Shown one piece after another: positions 15,056 through 26,500 of a stretch of 45,570 nt of DNA. The stretch lies in contig SVOM01000010.1 of NCBI GenBank assembly GCA_015066405.1, positions 1-45,570 of the forward strand, given 5' to 3'. The notes beneath the pieces are model-generated. The model was not told the origin of the DNA. It did not search any database and was given only the letters and a program-made list of their open reading frames with translations. The stretch is from Oscillospiraceae bacterium. Its GTDB lineage: Bacteria > Bacillota > Clostridia > Oscillospirales > Acutalibacteraceae. The first letter of the stretch is position 1. The number at the start of each line of letters is the position of its first letter. Both the position numbers and the translations under genes were made by a program.

Positions 15056-15075
15056 GTCATTAAGGAGGAACAATA

Positions 15076-15435
15076 ATGGCACGAGTTAAAGGTGCGTTAT
15101 CTACACGCAAAAGAAGAAATAAAACTTTAAAACTTGCTAAAGGCTATTTTGGTGCTAAATCAAAGCTCTTCAAAACAGCTAAAGAAGCAGTTATGAAATC
15201 AGGTAATTACGCTTATATTGGTCGTAGACTTAAAAAGCGTGATTTCCGCCGTCTTTGGATTACCCGTATTTCTGCAGCAGCAAAAATCAACGGTATGAAC
15301 TATTCAACATTTATGAACGGTCTTAAAAAGTCCGGTGTTCAGATTAACCGCAAAATGCTCGCTGATCTGGCAGTAAACGATGCTGCTGGTTTTGCTACTC
15401 TTGCAAAGAATGCGAAAAAGGCCTTAGAAAAATAA
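15076..15435 (+). CDS. rplT: 50S ribosomal protein L20 (bL20)
   Basis: The 119-residue basic protein begins [20 protein letters not shown] and contains the conserved [20 protein letters not shown] segment and an [17 protein letters not shown] region. It is needed early in 50S assembly and, in low-GC Gram-positives, represses its own operon through the leader RNA. AAGGAGG precedes the ATG. A terminator follows 7 nt after the stop. Confidence 0.98.
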   Translation: MARVKGALSTRKRRNKTLKLAKGYFGAKSKLFKTAKEAVMKSGNYAYIGRRLKKRDFRRLWITRISAAAKINGMNYSTFMNGLKKSGVQINRKMLADLAVNDAAGFATLAKNAKKALEK

Positions 15436-15442
15436 TATTTTA

Positions 15443-15479
15443 CGCCCGAGATATAAGTTATCTCGGGCGACTTTCTTTT
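15443..15479 (+). terminator. Terminator after rplT, possibly leaky
   Basis: A perfect 11-bp stem (CGCCCGAGATA with TATCTCGGGCG) has a 5-nt loop. The T tract is broken (ACTTTCTTTTG), and the ribosome site of the next gene starts 4 nt later. That leaves no room for a separate promoter between this hairpin and the following operon. Confidence 0.8.
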
Positions 15480-15495
15480 GATAAAGGTGAATTTT

Positions 15496-16272
15496 ATGGC
15501 AATTTTTAAGGAAATTACAAGCAAAGATAATGCTGAAATTAAGCGTATTGTGAAGTTGCAAAGCTCGGCTCGTGAACGTCGCGATACGGGTCTTTTCGTT
15601 GCGGAAGGACTGCGCGTTTGTGATGACTGCGCCGATAACGGCATAGAAATAGTAACGCTTGTTTTATCAAAAAACTATTATGAAAAACAGGGCAAAAGCC
15701 TCAACAAATATATAGAAAAAGCGGCCGAAACATTGCTTGTAAGCGAAAGCGTATTTTCTAAAATTGCCGACACAAAAACCCCGCAAGGAATTTTGGCGGT
15801 GGGTAAAATACCGCAAGCCACGGCGAAAAAAATAAATAACGGCGGCAGGTACGTAGCACTCGAAAATATTGCCGATCCATCAAATCTCGGCGCAATAGCC
15901 CGCACGGCAGAAGCGATAGGTGTTGACGGAATTATTGTCTCGGCTGATGGTTGCGACCCGTATAGCCCTAAAGTTATTCGTGCATCTATGGGCACTGTGC
16001 TTCGCCTTGATATTATCGTAAGCGATAACATTGTTGACGATTTAAAAAATAGCGGCTTAAGGCTCTACGGCTGTGTTGTAAAGGGCGGCAAAGATATTCG
16101 TGATGTGGTTTTTCAAAACGGCAGTGCCGTTGTTATCGGTAACGAAGCAAACGGGCTAACCGAGGCTGTTAAGAAAATTAGCCAAAACATCACAATACCG
16201 ATGCAGGGCTTTGCCGAATCACTTAATGCGGCGGCAGCGGCGGCCATTGCTATGTGGGAGCTTAAAAGATGA
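15496..16272 (+). CDS. SpoU/TrmH family RNA 2'-O-methyltransferase
   Basis: The 258-residue SAM enzyme has a trefoil-knot fold. The N-terminal substrate-binding part begins FKEITSKDNAEIKRIVKLQ and contains RDTGLFVAEGLRV. The SPOUT signatures are IADPSNLGAIARTAEAIG, DPYSPKVIRASMGTVLRL, VVIGNEANGL and MQGFAESLNAAAAAAI. It probably methylates ribose in 23S rRNA or tRNA; the exact nucleotide cannot be told. AAAGGTGA precedes the ATG at 15496; a TTG at 15478 lies upstream of this site and is rejected. It is the first gene of the 17-kb operon, and its TGA overlaps the dprA ATG. Confidence 0.9.
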   Translation: MAIFKEITSKDNAEIKRIVKLQSSARERRDTGLFVAEGLRVCDDCADNGIEIVTLVLSKNYYEKQGKSLNKYIEKAAETLLVSESVFSKIADTKTPQGILAVGKIPQATAKKINNGGRYVALENIADPSNLGAIARTAEAIGVDGIIVSADGCDPYSPKVIRASMGTVLRLDIIVSDNIVDDLKNSGLRLYGCVVKGGKDIRDVVFQNGSAVVIGNEANGLTEAVKKISQNITIPMQGFAESLNAAAAAAIAMWELKR

Positions 16273-17447
16273 TGGAATATTGGGTGTGGTTGCAAACCGT
16301 TTTAAAACCGGGTAGCGCCAAAGTAATTCCCGTGCTTGAAAGGTACGGTAATGCTAAAGCAGTATTTGATACTTCTTATGACGATTTAAAACTTTCAGGT
16401 CTTTTTTCGGAAAAAGAATTGTCCACATTAAAAAGGAAAAATTTGTCCGTAGCCCAAAAGGTTTTAAATGATTGTAAGAATAGCGGCATCAGTGCTGTTT
16501 GCATAAATAATAAGCATTATCCCGAAATGCTTCGACAAATTTCCAATCCGCCTTTGGTGCTTTATTTTAAAGGAAATATAGAACTGCTAAACGGCGAACC
16601 GACAGTGTGCATTGTAGGTCCGCGCCACGTATCACCGTTTGGTAAAAAAGCGGCTTTTTCATTGGCGGCACGGCTGTGTGCCGGGGGCTTTACGATTGTC
16701 AGCGGTGGCGCTAAGGGTAGCGATACCGCCGCGCATAAAGGCGCGCTCGCCCTTGGCGGCAACACAGTTTGCGTGCTTGGCTGTGGTATAAACAATACAT
16801 ATCTTAAGGAAAATAAACCGCTTCGTGATATGATAGCAAAGCGGGGTATAGTTATCAGTGAGTATTTCCCTGAGCAGTCGGCTACAAAATATACCTTTCC
16901 CGTGCGCAATCGTATTATGGCGGGGCTGTCGCTCGGCACAGTGGTTGTTGAAGCACCTGAAAAAAGCGGTGCACTTATAACTGCAAACCTTGCAAACGAG
17001 CAGGGCAGGGATGTGTTTGTAATACCCGGCAATCCTACTTACGAACATTATAAGGGCTCTAACAAACTGCTTCGTGATGGTGCAAGGGCTCTGCTCGATG
17101 CAAACGATGTGTTTTTTGAATATATAAATGCTTTTCCGCATAAAATTAATCCCGAAAAAGCATTTAGGCAAAACGCTAAAATGAGCGAGGAAAAACCGAA
17201 AGAAGCATCGCCTAATAAGCTTGTAGCACAGGTAGATAAAAAATTAGAGCAAAAAAGTAAAAAAATTATTGCTAATAACCTTTCAAAAAATGCAAAAATA
17301 GTGTATAATCAATTAAATAAGCCGATTTTTATGTTAGATGAAATTAACTGTACACTAACTGCTAACGAAATGTTGGCGGCTGTTACCGAGCTTGAAATTT
17401 TAGGCTATATAGAAGCACTGCCCGGTGGCAGATACGGATTAAAATAA
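16269..17447 (+). CDS. dprA: DNA-processing protein DprA/Smf
   Basis: DprA loads RecA on incoming single-stranded DNA during transformation. The 392-residue protein has an N-terminal SAM-like region, the Rossmann core and a C-terminal winged helix (about 330-392). The core carries CIVGPRHVSPFGKKAA, FTIVSGGAKGSDTAAHKGAL, VCVLGCGINNTY, PVRNRIMAGLS and KSGALITANLANEQGRDVF. The usual GSR/GTR at the loop start reads GPR. An odd poly-Lys/Glu linker (about 298-335) precedes the winged helix. ATG at 16269 overlaps the previous stop by 4 nt. Confidence 0.95.
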   Translation: MMEYWVWLQTVLKPGSAKVIPVLERYGNAKAVFDTSYDDLKLSGLFSEKELSTLKRKNLSVAQKVLNDCKNSGISAVCINNKHYPEMLRQISNPPLVLYFKGNIELLNGEPTVCIVGPRHVSPFGKKAAFSLAARLCAGGFTIVSGGAKGSDTAAHKGALALGGNTVCVLGCGINNTYLKENKPLRDMIAKRGIVISEYFPEQSATKYTFPVRNRIMAGLSLGTVVVEAPEKSGALITANLANEQGRDVFVIPGNPTYEHYKGSNKLLRDGARALLDANDVFFEYINAFPHKINPEKAFRQNAKMSEEKPKEASPNKLVAQVDKKLEQKSKKIIANNLSKNAKIVYNQLNKPIFMLDEINCTLTANEMLAAVTELEILGYIEALPGGRYGLK

Positions 17448-17462
17448 TTTAAGGAGTAAGTT

Positions 17463-19559
17463 ATGTCAAAACTGGTTATAGTTGAGTCACCATCAAAGAT
17501 TAAAAGTATAAAAAAGGTGCTTGGCAGCGGTTATGAAATTATGGCATCAATGGGCCATGTTCGCGATTTGCCAACATCAAAACTCGGTGTTGACATTGAA
17601 AATAATTTTGAACTGAAATATGAAACAATTTCGGGCAAAAAGGATGTTATTAAAAACCTCCAAAATGCCGCGGCAAATGCTGATTTTGTTTATCTCGCAA
17701 CCGACCCTGACCGTGAGGGAGAGGCAATTTCGTGGCATTTAGCCACACTTTTAGCGCTGAGCACTGATGAGGCTAATCGCGTTACATTTAACGAAATTAC
17801 CAAAACAGGTATCGAAAACGGTATGGCAAATCCCCGTAAATTAGATTTAGATTTAGTTGATGCACAGCAAGCACGCCGAGCACTCGACCGCGTGGTTGGC
17901 TATAAATTAAGTCCGTTTTTATGGAAAAAGGTTAAGCGTGGGCTGTCAGCAGGACGTGTGCAGAGCGTTGCGCTTAAACTGATAGTTGATAGAGAAAAGA
18001 AAATTCAGGCATTTGTACCCGAAGAATACTGGACAATAGATGCAAAGCTCTTATCGGGCAAAAAGTCCTTTGTTGCTAAATTTTACGGTTTAGATGATGG
18101 CACAAAGCTTGATTTACCTAATGAGGAAACCGCCAAAAAAGTAGTAACCGAGCTTGATGGTGCCGAGTATATAGTTTCCAAAATCAAAAAGGGTGTTAGA
18201 AACAAACAACCTGCACCGCCGTTTATAACATCAACGCTCCAGCAGGAAGCCTCGCGCAAGCTTAACTTTACAGCCCAAAAAACTATGCGTGTGGCACAAC
18301 AGCTGTACGAGGGTGTTGATATAGCGGGTCGTGGCGTAGCAGGTCTTATTACCTATATGCGTACCGATTCGTTGCGTATTTCAGCAGAAGCGAGAGCGGC
18401 GGCTAAAAACTATATTTTAGGTGCTTTTGGGGAAAAATATTTGCCCAAGGCTGAACGCTTTTATAAAACAAAGGGCAATGCTCAGGATGCGCACGAGGCA
18501 ATTCGCCCGACCGATATATTCTTAACACCTGAGAGCGTAAAGGGTAGCTTGTCGGCCGAGCAGTATAAACTCTATAATCTTATTTGGTGCCGTTTTATAG
18601 CTTCCCTTATGGCTAACTGCGTTCACGATACGGTAGCCGCCGATATAATCGCCAATAAGTATTTATTTAAAGCAACGGGTTATTCGGTTAAGTTTGATGG
18701 TTACACCAAGATATATGAGGAAGGCCGCGATGAAGAGGAAGCAGGCGGTGGCGTATTGCCCGAAATGAAGGAGAATGATGTTCTTAAATTAAAAGAAATT
18801 ATCTCCAACCAACATTTCACTTTACCACCCGCGCGTTATACCGAACCGACACTCATTAAAGCCCTTGAAGAAAACGGCATAGGCAGACCTTCAACCTACG
18901 CCACAATTATGGCAAATATCTTGCAACGAGAATATATCGAGCGTGAGAAAAAATCTTTAAAACCCACATCCCTCGGTATAGTTGTATCAGATTTGATAAC
19001 AAAGCACTTTAAAAATATAGTTGACGTTAAGTTTACCGCAAACGTAGAAACCGACCTTGACTCTATTGCCGCGGGCAATGCGAATTGGGTAAAGGTTATG
19101 GAAAACTTCTATAAAGATTTTGCAGTAGAACTCCAAAATGCCGAGTCCGAGCTTAACGGCAAACGCGTTAAGGTGCCCGATGTTGAAAGTGATGTCGTAT
19201 GTGAAAAATGCGGCAGAACAATGGTTGTAAAATCAAGCCGCTTCGGTAAATTCTTGGCGTGCCCGGGCTTCCCTGAGTGTAAAAACACCAAGCCTATGCC
19301 CGAGGATGAAATTAAACAACCCTGTCCTAAGTGCGGCTCAAAGCTTGTAAAACGCAACTCTAAAAAGACGGGTAAAGCTTTCTACGGATGCACAAACTAT
19401 CCTAAGTGCGATTTTGCAGCACCGGGACTTCCAACAGGCGATATATGTAATGAATGCGGCAGTTATATAATAACGGGCCGCGGCAGGAAATACTGTATGA
19501 ATTCAGCTTGTCCATCCCGCACCAAAAAAAGCGCAAAGGGTAAAAAGACTAATGAGTAA
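17463..19559 (+). CDS. topA: DNA topoisomerase I (type IA)
   Basis: It relaxes negative supercoils by passing one strand through a transient break. The Toprim domain starts [18 protein letters not shown] and holds [15 protein letters not shown]. The active-site tyrosine is Y298 in [31 protein letters not shown] follows. The C-terminus has three zinc fingers with paired cysteines ([24 protein letters not shown]). The 698-residue length is normal. AAGGAG precedes the ATG. The dprA-topA-trmFO order is classic for Firmicutes, and the topA end overlaps trmFO by 8 nt. Confidence 0.97.
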   Translation: MSKLVIVESPSKIKSIKKVLGSGYEIMASMGHVRDLPTSKLGVDIENNFELKYETISGKKDVIKNLQNAAANADFVYLATDPDREGEAISWHLATLLALSTDEANRVTFNEITKTGIENGMANPRKLDLDLVDAQQARRALDRVVGYKLSPFLWKKVKRGLSAGRVQSVALKLIVDREKKIQAFVPEEYWTIDAKLLSGKKSFVAKFYGLDDGTKLDLPNEETAKKVVTELDGAEYIVSKIKKGVRNKQPAPPFITSTLQQEASRKLNFTAQKTMRVAQQLYEGVDIAGRGVAGLITYMRTDSLRISAEARAAAKNYILGAFGEKYLPKAERFYKTKGNAQDAHEAIRPTDIFLTPESVKGSLSAEQYKLYNLIWCRFIASLMANCVHDTVAADIIANKYLFKATGYSVKFDGYTKIYEEGRDEEEAGGGVLPEMKENDVLKLKEIISNQHFTLPPARYTEPTLIKALEENGIGRPSTYATIMANILQREYIEREKKSLKPTSLGIVVSDLITKHFKNIVDVKFTANVETDLDSIAAGNANWVKVMENFYKDFAVELQNAESELNGKRVKVPDVESDVVCEKCGRTMVVKSSRFGKFLACPGFPECKNTKPMPEDEIKQPCPKCGSKLVKRNSKKTGKAFYGCTNYPKCDFAAPGLPTGDICNECGSYIITGRGRKYCMNSACPSRTKKSAKGKKTNE

Positions 19560-20856
19560 CAGTATTACCGTTTTAGGCGCAGGCCTTGCAGGGTGTGAAG
19601 CGGCAAACCAAATAGCCAAAATGGGTATTCACGTTGATTTGTACGAAATGAAACCCATAAAAACCTCCCCCGCACATTCTCGTCCCGACTTGTTTGCTGA
19701 GCTTGTGTGTTCAAACTCTCTAAAGGCTGCAAGAATAGATTCGGCGGCAGGTCTTTTAAAGGAAGAAATGCGGCAATTCGGTTCGGTTTGTTTAGAGTCG
19801 GCCGATAAATGTTCGGTTGCGGCAGGCGGTGCCTTGGCGGTTGATAGAGAGCTTTTCGGTAAATATATTACCGAGAGTATAAAAAACAATCCCAACATAA
19901 CCGTTCATAATGCAGTGGTGGAAGAAATTCCAACCGATACGGTAACTGTTGTTGCAACAGGCCCGTTAACCGATACAAAATTAGCCGAAAACATTGCTAA
20001 AAAATGCAATGCCGAGCACCTTAATTTTTACGATGCGGCGGCTCCCATAGTAACCCATGATAGCATTGATTTTTCGGTGGCATTTATGGCTTCACGCTAC
20101 GGCAAGGGCGATGATGATTATATAAATTGCCCTATGAATAGGGAAGAATATACAGCGTTTCATAACGCGCTGATAAGTGCTGAGTCGGCACTGACTCACG
20201 AGTTCGATAAACCCATAACGGTGTACGAGGGCTGTATGCCGATAGAAATTCTCGCAAAAAGAGGAGAAGATTCTATTCGCTTTGGTCCCCTAAAACCTGT
20301 AGGACTAAGAGACCCGAGAACAGGTAACAGACCGTGGGCGGTGGTGCAACTAAGAAAAGAAAACTCGGCAGGTACTATGTACAACCTTGTGGGTTTTCAA
20401 ACCAATCTTAAATTCGGCGAGCAAAAAAGGGTGTTTTCGCTAATACCCGGCCTTCAAAATGCCGAGTTTGTAAGATATGGCGTTATGCACCGTAATACTT
20501 TTATCAATTCGCCGAAATTGCTCAGTAAAAACCTTTCGCTAAAAAATGATGCAAATGTATTTTTTGCAGGTCAGTTATCGGGTGTTGAAGGGTATATGGA
20601 ATCGGCCGCATCGGGAATAATTGCGGGTATAAACGCGGTAAGGCATATAAAAAATGAGCAACCGCTTATTTTACCAAAATATACTATGATAGGCGCACTG
20701 CTGGGATTTATAACCGATGAAACGGTTGAAAAATTTCAGCCCATGGGCGCAAATTTCGGTATTATTCCACCGCTCGATACTCATATTAGGGATAAAAAAG
20801 AAAGATATGCGGCGTTAGCCGAACGCTCATTATCTTATTTTAAGGGAGAAAAGTAA
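19552..20856 (+). CDS. trmFO: tRNA (uracil-54-C5)-methyltransferase, folate-dependent
   Basis: It makes m5U54 in the tRNA T-loop using methylenetetrahydrofolate and FADH2. The FAD site is [19 protein letters not shown] (residues 5-23). Family motifs are [34 protein letters not shown] and [19 protein letters not shown]. The C-terminus contains [12 protein letters not shown]. Length (434) is typical. It starts inside the last codons of topA with AAGGG upstream, and the plsX ATG follows its stop with no gap. Confidence 0.97.
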   Translation: MSNSITVLGAGLAGCEAANQIAKMGIHVDLYEMKPIKTSPAHSRPDLFAELVCSNSLKAARIDSAAGLLKEEMRQFGSVCLESADKCSVAAGGALAVDRELFGKYITESIKNNPNITVHNAVVEEIPTDTVTVVATGPLTDTKLAENIAKKCNAEHLNFYDAAAPIVTHDSIDFSVAFMASRYGKGDDDYINCPMNREEYTAFHNALISAESALTHEFDKPITVYEGCMPIEILAKRGEDSIRFGPLKPVGLRDPRTGNRPWAVVQLRKENSAGTMYNLVGFQTNLKFGEQKRVFSLIPGLQNAEFVRYGVMHRNTFINSPKLLSKNLSLKNDANVFFAGQLSGVEGYMESAASGIIAGINAVRHIKNEQPLILPKYTMIGALLGFITDETVEKFQPMGANFGIIPPLDTHIRDKKERYAALAERSLSYFKGEK

Positions 20857-21840
20857 ATGAAAGTTGTAGTTGACGCATTCGGCGGCGATAATGCACCGCT
20901 TGAAATTATCAAAGGTGCCGCACTGGCAGAAAGTGAGCTCGGCGTTGATATAATTTTAACGGGTGATGAAGCCGTTATAAATAAATGCATAGAAGATAAT
21001 AATATCACTTTTAAAAATCTTGAAATAGTACATACTACCGATGTAATCTCAATGCACGACGAGCCGACATCCTTACTTAAAGCGCACAAAGGCTCATCAA
21101 TGGCTGAGGCATTTCGTATACTTGCTGACTCAAAAGCCGATGCTTTTGTATCGGCAGGAAGCACAGGTGCGGTAGTTGTAGGCGGTACGCTTATTGTAAA
21201 GCGCATTAAGGGAATTAAACGCCCCGCGCTCGGCAGTATGATTCCGTCGCCCGATTCTTCGTATTTCCTTATGGATATGGGTGCTAATGCTGAGTGCCGC
21301 CCCGAAATGCTACAGCAGTTTGGTGTTATGGCTTCAGTTTATCTCGAAAAGGTTGAGGGTAGAGAAAACCCGAAAATTGCCCTTCTTAATATCGGTACCG
21401 AAGATACAAAGGGTGGGGAATTGCAACAAGAAGCATATAAACTGCTCGAAAATGCCCCCATTAACTTTGTGGGTAACGTTGAGTCTCGCGAGATGCCAAA
21501 AGGCGTTGTAGACGGCGTTGTTACCGATGGCTTTACGGGTAATATAGCACTCAAGCTGATAGAGGGCACAACAGTAACAATGTTTAAAATGCTTAAAAAG
21601 GTGTTTTATAAGAATATAATTACCAAACTTGCTACCTTAACACTAAAAAACGGCATTATGGGTATAAAGCAAAAGATGGATGCCTCTGAGGTTGGCGGTG
21701 CACCGCTGCTCGGTGTTGCAAAGCCTGTTATTAAGGCACATGGCAGTTCCGATGCAGTGGCTATAAAAAATGCTATCCGTCAAGCAAAAATCTTTACCGA
21801 AAAGGATGTTATCGGTACTATCAGCGCAAATATAAATTAG
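20857..21840 (+). CDS. plsX: Phosphate acyltransferase PlsX
   Basis: PlsX turns acyl-ACP into acyl-phosphate, the acyl donor for phospholipid synthesis by PlsY. It begins MKVVVDAFGGDNAPLEIIKG and carries DAFVSAGSTGAVVVGG, LMDMGANAECRPEML, IALLNIGTEDTKGG and DGVVTDGFTGNIALKLIEG. The 327-residue length is typical. GGGAG lies within the trmFO end. In many Firmicutes fabD, fabG or acpP lie between plsX and rnc; here rnc follows after 15 nt, so no carrier protein gene is present. Confidence 0.97.
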   Translation: MKVVVDAFGGDNAPLEIIKGAALAESELGVDIILTGDEAVINKCIEDNNITFKNLEIVHTTDVISMHDEPTSLLKAHKGSSMAEAFRILADSKADAFVSAGSTGAVVVGGTLIVKRIKGIKRPALGSMIPSPDSSYFLMDMGANAECRPEMLQQFGVMASVYLEKVEGRENPKIALLNIGTEDTKGGELQQEAYKLLENAPINFVGNVESREMPKGVVDGVVTDGFTGNIALKLIEGTTVTMFKMLKKVFYKNIITKLATLTLKNGIMGIKQKMDASEVGGAPLLGVAKPVIKAHGSSDAVAIKNAIRQAKIFTEKDVIGTISANIN

Positions 21841-21855
21841 GTAGGTTAATTTTAA

Positions 21856-22536
21856 ATGCACGGCTTGGAAGAAAATTTGGGTTATAAATTTAATAATCGT
21901 GATTTACTGAGTAATGCCTTGTCGCATTCATCCTATGCCAATGAAACTCATTGCTTTGGCGGCTCTAACGAGCGTCTTGAATTTTTAGGCGATGCAGTTT
22001 TATCAATTATCGTGGCAGATTATCTTTATAAGAATTTCAAAGATTTGCCCGAGGGGGAGCTTACGAAGCTCAGAGCAAAGCTTGTGTGCGAAAAAGCACT
22101 TTGTGAGTTTTCAAAGCAGTTGGAAATAGGCGAGTTTTTAAAGCTTGGTAAAGGCGAAATGCAAAACGGCGGTAATGAACGCCCCTCCATTTTAGCCGAT
22201 GCGTTTGAGGCGGTGCTTGCCGCAATTTATCTTGATGGCGGTATGGAAAGGGCAAGGGAACACGTTATGCGTTTTATACTGCCCCAAATACAAAACCACG
22301 GAAATGAGACCTTTAAGGACTATAAGACCAGCTTGCAGGAGGTCGTTCAGCGCAACCCTGAGGAACGTTTGACATATATCTTGATAGCCGAAAGCGGTCC
22401 CGACCACCAAAAGTGTTTTACGGTGGAGGTACACCTAAATTCGAATGTTATCGGCACAGGTACGGGCAGCAGTAAAAGAAATGCCGAGCAAGCGGCGGCA
22501 AAACAAGCACTCGAGCTTATGGGAATACAAGTATGA
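21856..22536 (+). CDS. rnc: Ribonuclease III
   Basis: It cuts double-stranded RNA in rRNA maturation and mRNA turnover. The RNase III signature is NERLEFLGDAVLSI near residues 35-48, and a second catalytic cluster is LADAFEAVLAAIYLDGG near 115-131. The C-terminal dsRNA-binding domain starts DYKTSLQEVVQR and ends with SSKRNAEQAAAKQALELMG. The 226-residue length is normal. The ribosome site is weak (TAGG). The TGA overlaps the next ATG by 4 nt. Confidence 0.97.
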   Translation: MHGLEENLGYKFNNRDLLSNALSHSSYANETHCFGGSNERLEFLGDAVLSIIVADYLYKNFKDLPEGELTKLRAKLVCEKALCEFSKQLEIGEFLKLGKGEMQNGGNERPSILADAFEAVLAAIYLDGGMERAREHVMRFILPQIQNHGNETFKDYKTSLQEVVQRNPEERLTYILIAESGPDHQKCFTVEVHLNSNVIGTGTGSSKRNAEQAAAKQALELMGIQV

Positions 22537-23525
22537 GCAAAGTTCACGCAAACATTTCTATTTTTGTGCCGCATCTTGGCTGTCCAAATATGTGTAGCTT
22601 TTGTAATCAGCGGTATATTGCAAGAACTGATGAAATACCCGATGAAAAAGCGGTTATAAGCGCGGTAGAAACGGCAAAAAAATCTAAAAACTATAATGCC
22701 GAGAATACCGAAATTGCTTTTTTTGGCGGGAGTTTTACGGCAATAGAAAAAGAATATATGCTACGCCTTTTATCAGCGGCACATAAATTTGTCTTAGAAA
22801 AAAGCGTTGCGGGTATTAGAATTTCAACAAGACCCGATGCGATAAATGATGAAATTTTAGAAACCTTAAAGAAATATGGTGTAACGGCGATAGAGCTCGG
22901 CGCACAAAGTATGTGCGATGATGTGTTGGCTCTAAACAAGCGCGGACATACTGTAAACGATGTGATTAACAGTTCTTGTCTTATTAAAGAATACGGCTTT
23001 TCTTTGGGGCTTCAAATGATGACGGGGCTTTATGGCAGTAACGATGAAAAAGATGTATATACAGCCAAAGAGATTGTAAAGCTAAAGCCTGATACAGTAA
23101 GGATATATCCAACCATTGTGCTCCAAAACACCGATTTGGCAAATTTGTGGTGTAGCGGTGCGTATACCCCGCAAACGCTTGAAGATGCCGTAAAACTGGC
23201 GGCAAAACTGCTGTTATTGTTTAAAGAGCAAAACATAAATGTTATAAGAACGGGACTACATACTATAGACACCGAAAAATACGTAGCGGGTCCGTGGCAT
23301 CCCTCCTTTAAAGAATTGTGCGATGCCGAGATTTTTTATAACAAGGCGATTAGTTTATTAGAAAAACAAGGAAATTATACAGTTTTTGTTCATCCATCAA
23401 ATATTTCTAAAATGATAGGGCAAAAACGTAGTAATATAGCAAATTTAAGAGAGTTAGGTTTTAACTGCGAGGTTAAACCTGACATTACTTTGGGAGAATA
23501 TGATTTAAAAGTTTTAAGGATGTGA
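22533..23525 (+). CDS. Elp3-like radical SAM protein
   Basis: The 330-residue protein begins with the 4Fe-4S motif LGCPNMCSFCNQRYI (CxxxCxxC). FFGGSFTAIEKEYM follows, then RISTRPDAINDEIL and TAIELGAQSMCDDVL, as in the N-terminal half of Elp3-type enzymes. There is no acetyltransferase domain, so it is the shorter, bacterial elongator-like type found beside rnc and smc in Clostridia. A tRNA-related reaction is likely by kinship with Elp3, but the substrate is unknown. It overlaps rnc by 4 nt and ends 7 nt before smc. Confidence 0.85.
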   Translation: MSKVHANISIFVPHLGCPNMCSFCNQRYIARTDEIPDEKAVISAVETAKKSKNYNAENTEIAFFGGSFTAIEKEYMLRLLSAAHKFVLEKSVAGIRISTRPDAINDEILETLKKYGVTAIELGAQSMCDDVLALNKRGHTVNDVINSSCLIKEYGFSLGLQMMTGLYGSNDEKDVYTAKEIVKLKPDTVRIYPTIVLQNTDLANLWCSGAYTPQTLEDAVKLAAKLLLLFKEQNINVIRTGLHTIDTEKYVAGPWHPSFKELCDAEIFYNKAISLLEKQGNYTVFVHPSNISKMIGQKRSNIANLRELGFNCEVKPDITLGEYDLKVLRM

Positions 23526-23532
23526 GAAGAAA

Positions 23533-26500
23533 GTGCTGTTAAGTTCAATTCAAATTCAGGGCTTTAAGTCCTTTGCTGACAAGACAACACTGAAATTCGG
23601 AAAGGGTATAACGGGCATCGTTGGCCCTAACGGTAGCGGTAAGAGCAATATTTCCGATGCTGTGCGTTGGGTGCTTGGTGAACAATCCACCAAAAGTCTT
23701 CGCGGACAGTCTATGGAGGATGTTATTTTTGGCGGTACTGCCACACGCCGTCCGCACGGTTATTGTGAGGTAACGCTTAATATCGATAATACCGATAGGT
23801 CATTAAATTTTAACGATGATTTTGTATCAATTACCCGCCGTTTCTACCGCTCGCACGAGAGTGAGTATCTTATCAATAACGTTTCGGTGCGACTCAAGGA
23901 CATAAACGAGCTGTTTATGGATACAGGTCTTGGCCGCGACGGTTACTCAATGGTAGGACAAGGTAAAATTGATGCCATTATCAGCACCAAATCGAACGAG
24001 CGCCGCGATATTTTTGAGGAAGCATCGGGTATATCTAAATACCGTTATAGAAAAATTGAGTCCGAGCGAAAGTTAGCCGCTGCGGATGAAAATTTGTTGC
24101 GCCTTCGCGATATTATGCAGGAGCTTGAAAGCCGTGTTGGCCCCCTTGAAGAGCAAAGCCGTAAGGCACAGCGCTTTTTAGAGCTTGCCGATATCAAAAA
24201 GGAGCTCGAAATCGGCTTGTGGCTTTATTCCTTAGATAACTTTAAAGAAGCACTTCGCAACCACGAAAGCAAGATTACGGCTTGCGAGGTTATGTATAAG
24301 GAAATTGAGGAAAGCCTTACCGAGTTTTATGAGACAACCGAAAAAAACACCGAGCTTTCGGCAGAACTGTCGGTAAAAATTGATGAAAAACGCCAGCAAA
24401 TTTCAAAGTTTGGCGAGCAGTCGGCAACGCTTACGGGTAGCATATCGGTAATTGAAAACGATATACTACATAACAATGCATCAATTGACCGCTTAAATGG
24501 AGAAATTGACAGTCTCAAAAACTCCGAGAATGAGGCAAAAGACCAAATCAAAGCAAATATTGATGCCGCAAACTTAAAACAGGCGGAAATCGAAAAACTG
24601 AACAGTCAGTTGATCGAGGCCGAGCATACGCTTAACAGCTTGCTTACCGATAGCGAGAGCTTTTCTAAAAAAATCGAAGAACTCTCACAAAAACTCAACG
24701 AAATATCGGTATCTTGTGCGGATAAGCGTGTTGCAAAATTATCATCTCTTTCGGCAATAGATGAAATTAATTTAAGGGCCGAGGGACTTGATAAATTAAT
24801 AGCCGAAAAGAACGAAGAAAAGGCGGTACTTGATACTGAATTTAGTGAAACTGAAAAATGGGTAGACTCGCTCGAGGAGAATATTAAGGGTTGCGAAAAC
24901 TCGTTAAAGGGTTATGAACTACGCTTTGCATCTCGCAGAGAAAAGGTGGATGCATTAAAGACCGATTTAGATAATATTCATTTAGATATTGAAGCCAAAA
25001 AACGCCGCATACAAATATTGCACGACCTTGAAAAAAATATGGAGGGCTTCAACCACTCGGTAAAATCGGTAATGAGTGAAGCAAAAAACGGCATTTTGCG
25101 TGGTGTTTACGGTCCTGTTGCAGGTATTATAAACGTTAAAAAAGAGTATGCCGTAGCCGTTGAAACTGCCCTCGGCAACGCACTTCAAAATATTGTTGTT
25201 GAAACCGAGGCTGATGCCAAACGCGCTATCGGTAAGCTTAAGGAAACCAACGCGGGCCGCGCTACATTTTTGCCGATTTCTTCCATAAAATCGCGTGAAT
25301 TTACAGAAACGGGCTACGAAGATGTTTTCGGCTTTGTAGGTATTGCCGCTGATTTGGTAAACTGCGATGAAAAGTATCGCGAGATTATACGCTATTTGCT
25401 CGGCGCAGTTGTAGTGTGCGAGGACATAGATTCGGCGCAGGCTCTTGCCAAAAAGTTCAAGTATCACTTTAAGGTGGTATCTTTGGACGGTCAGGTTATC
25501 AATGCGGGCGGCTCATTAACAGGTGGCTCGCTTATCAAAAATGCCGGACTTTTAAGCCGTAAGGAAGATATCAAACGCATTAATGCTGAAATCGAAAAAC
25601 TTACCGAAAAGGCAGCGAGAATTGAAAAAGAATACGCCCTTTCAAGTGAAGAATTAGCACACGTTGAGGCTGATATTATAGCCGCACGTGATGTGCTTAA
25701 AACAGCATCTGAAGATAAAATCAGAGCATTGGCTGAACTAAAACGTATAGGTGATATACGCGCCGCAGCAGAGCAGTTGCTTGCACAGTATGCGGATGAG
25801 AAAAATCAGGGCGAAGAGAAAAAATCGGCATTGCGTAAAGTGGCAGAGGAAGCCGATAAGATTATTACCGAGTTGGAACTCCAAAAATCAAAAATTCAGC
25901 TCGAAATTGATTCATCCATCGGTGGCAGAGATAATATTTCGGTTAAACGCGATGAGATAACCGAAAATATAACTGCGCTCAAGCTTTCGGTAATTGAGTT
26001 TACTAAAGATAAGGAAAACCTTATTGCAGTAGCCGAATCTATCGAGGCGGCACTTAATAACCGTGAAACTCGTATTAATGAGATTTTGGCGGAAATTGCC
26101 GAGATAGTTGCACAAAACGGCGCAAAGCAGCAAGATATTGCCAATATCGAGGCAACCATTGAGGAAATCAAGAAGAATATTGCTGTCTTTGAGAATGAGA
26201 TTGCAGAGTTTACAGCCGAGCGCAATAATCTTGAAAAGCAAACAAATGAAATGCGCACTGATGAGCGCGATAAAACGCTCGAGCGCGAAAAAATCGGTGG
26301 CGAGCTTGCCCGCCTTACCGAGCGTAGAGCAACAATGCTTGAAGAGTACGATAACGTTATTCGACAGTTGTTTGATGAATATGGTCTTACTCGCAGTGAT
26401 GCCGAAAATATGGGCATAACTATAGAGAACCCTGCGGAAGCCAAAAAGCAACTAAGTGAAACCAAGAATAAAATTAAAAATCTTGGTAACGTTAATGTAT

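Noticed and set aside
25896-26465. Two long minus-strand frames (179 and 189 codons) within smc
   Set aside because: They lie opposite the second SMC coiled coil; their composition mirrors the coiled-coil codons, and no family is recognisable.
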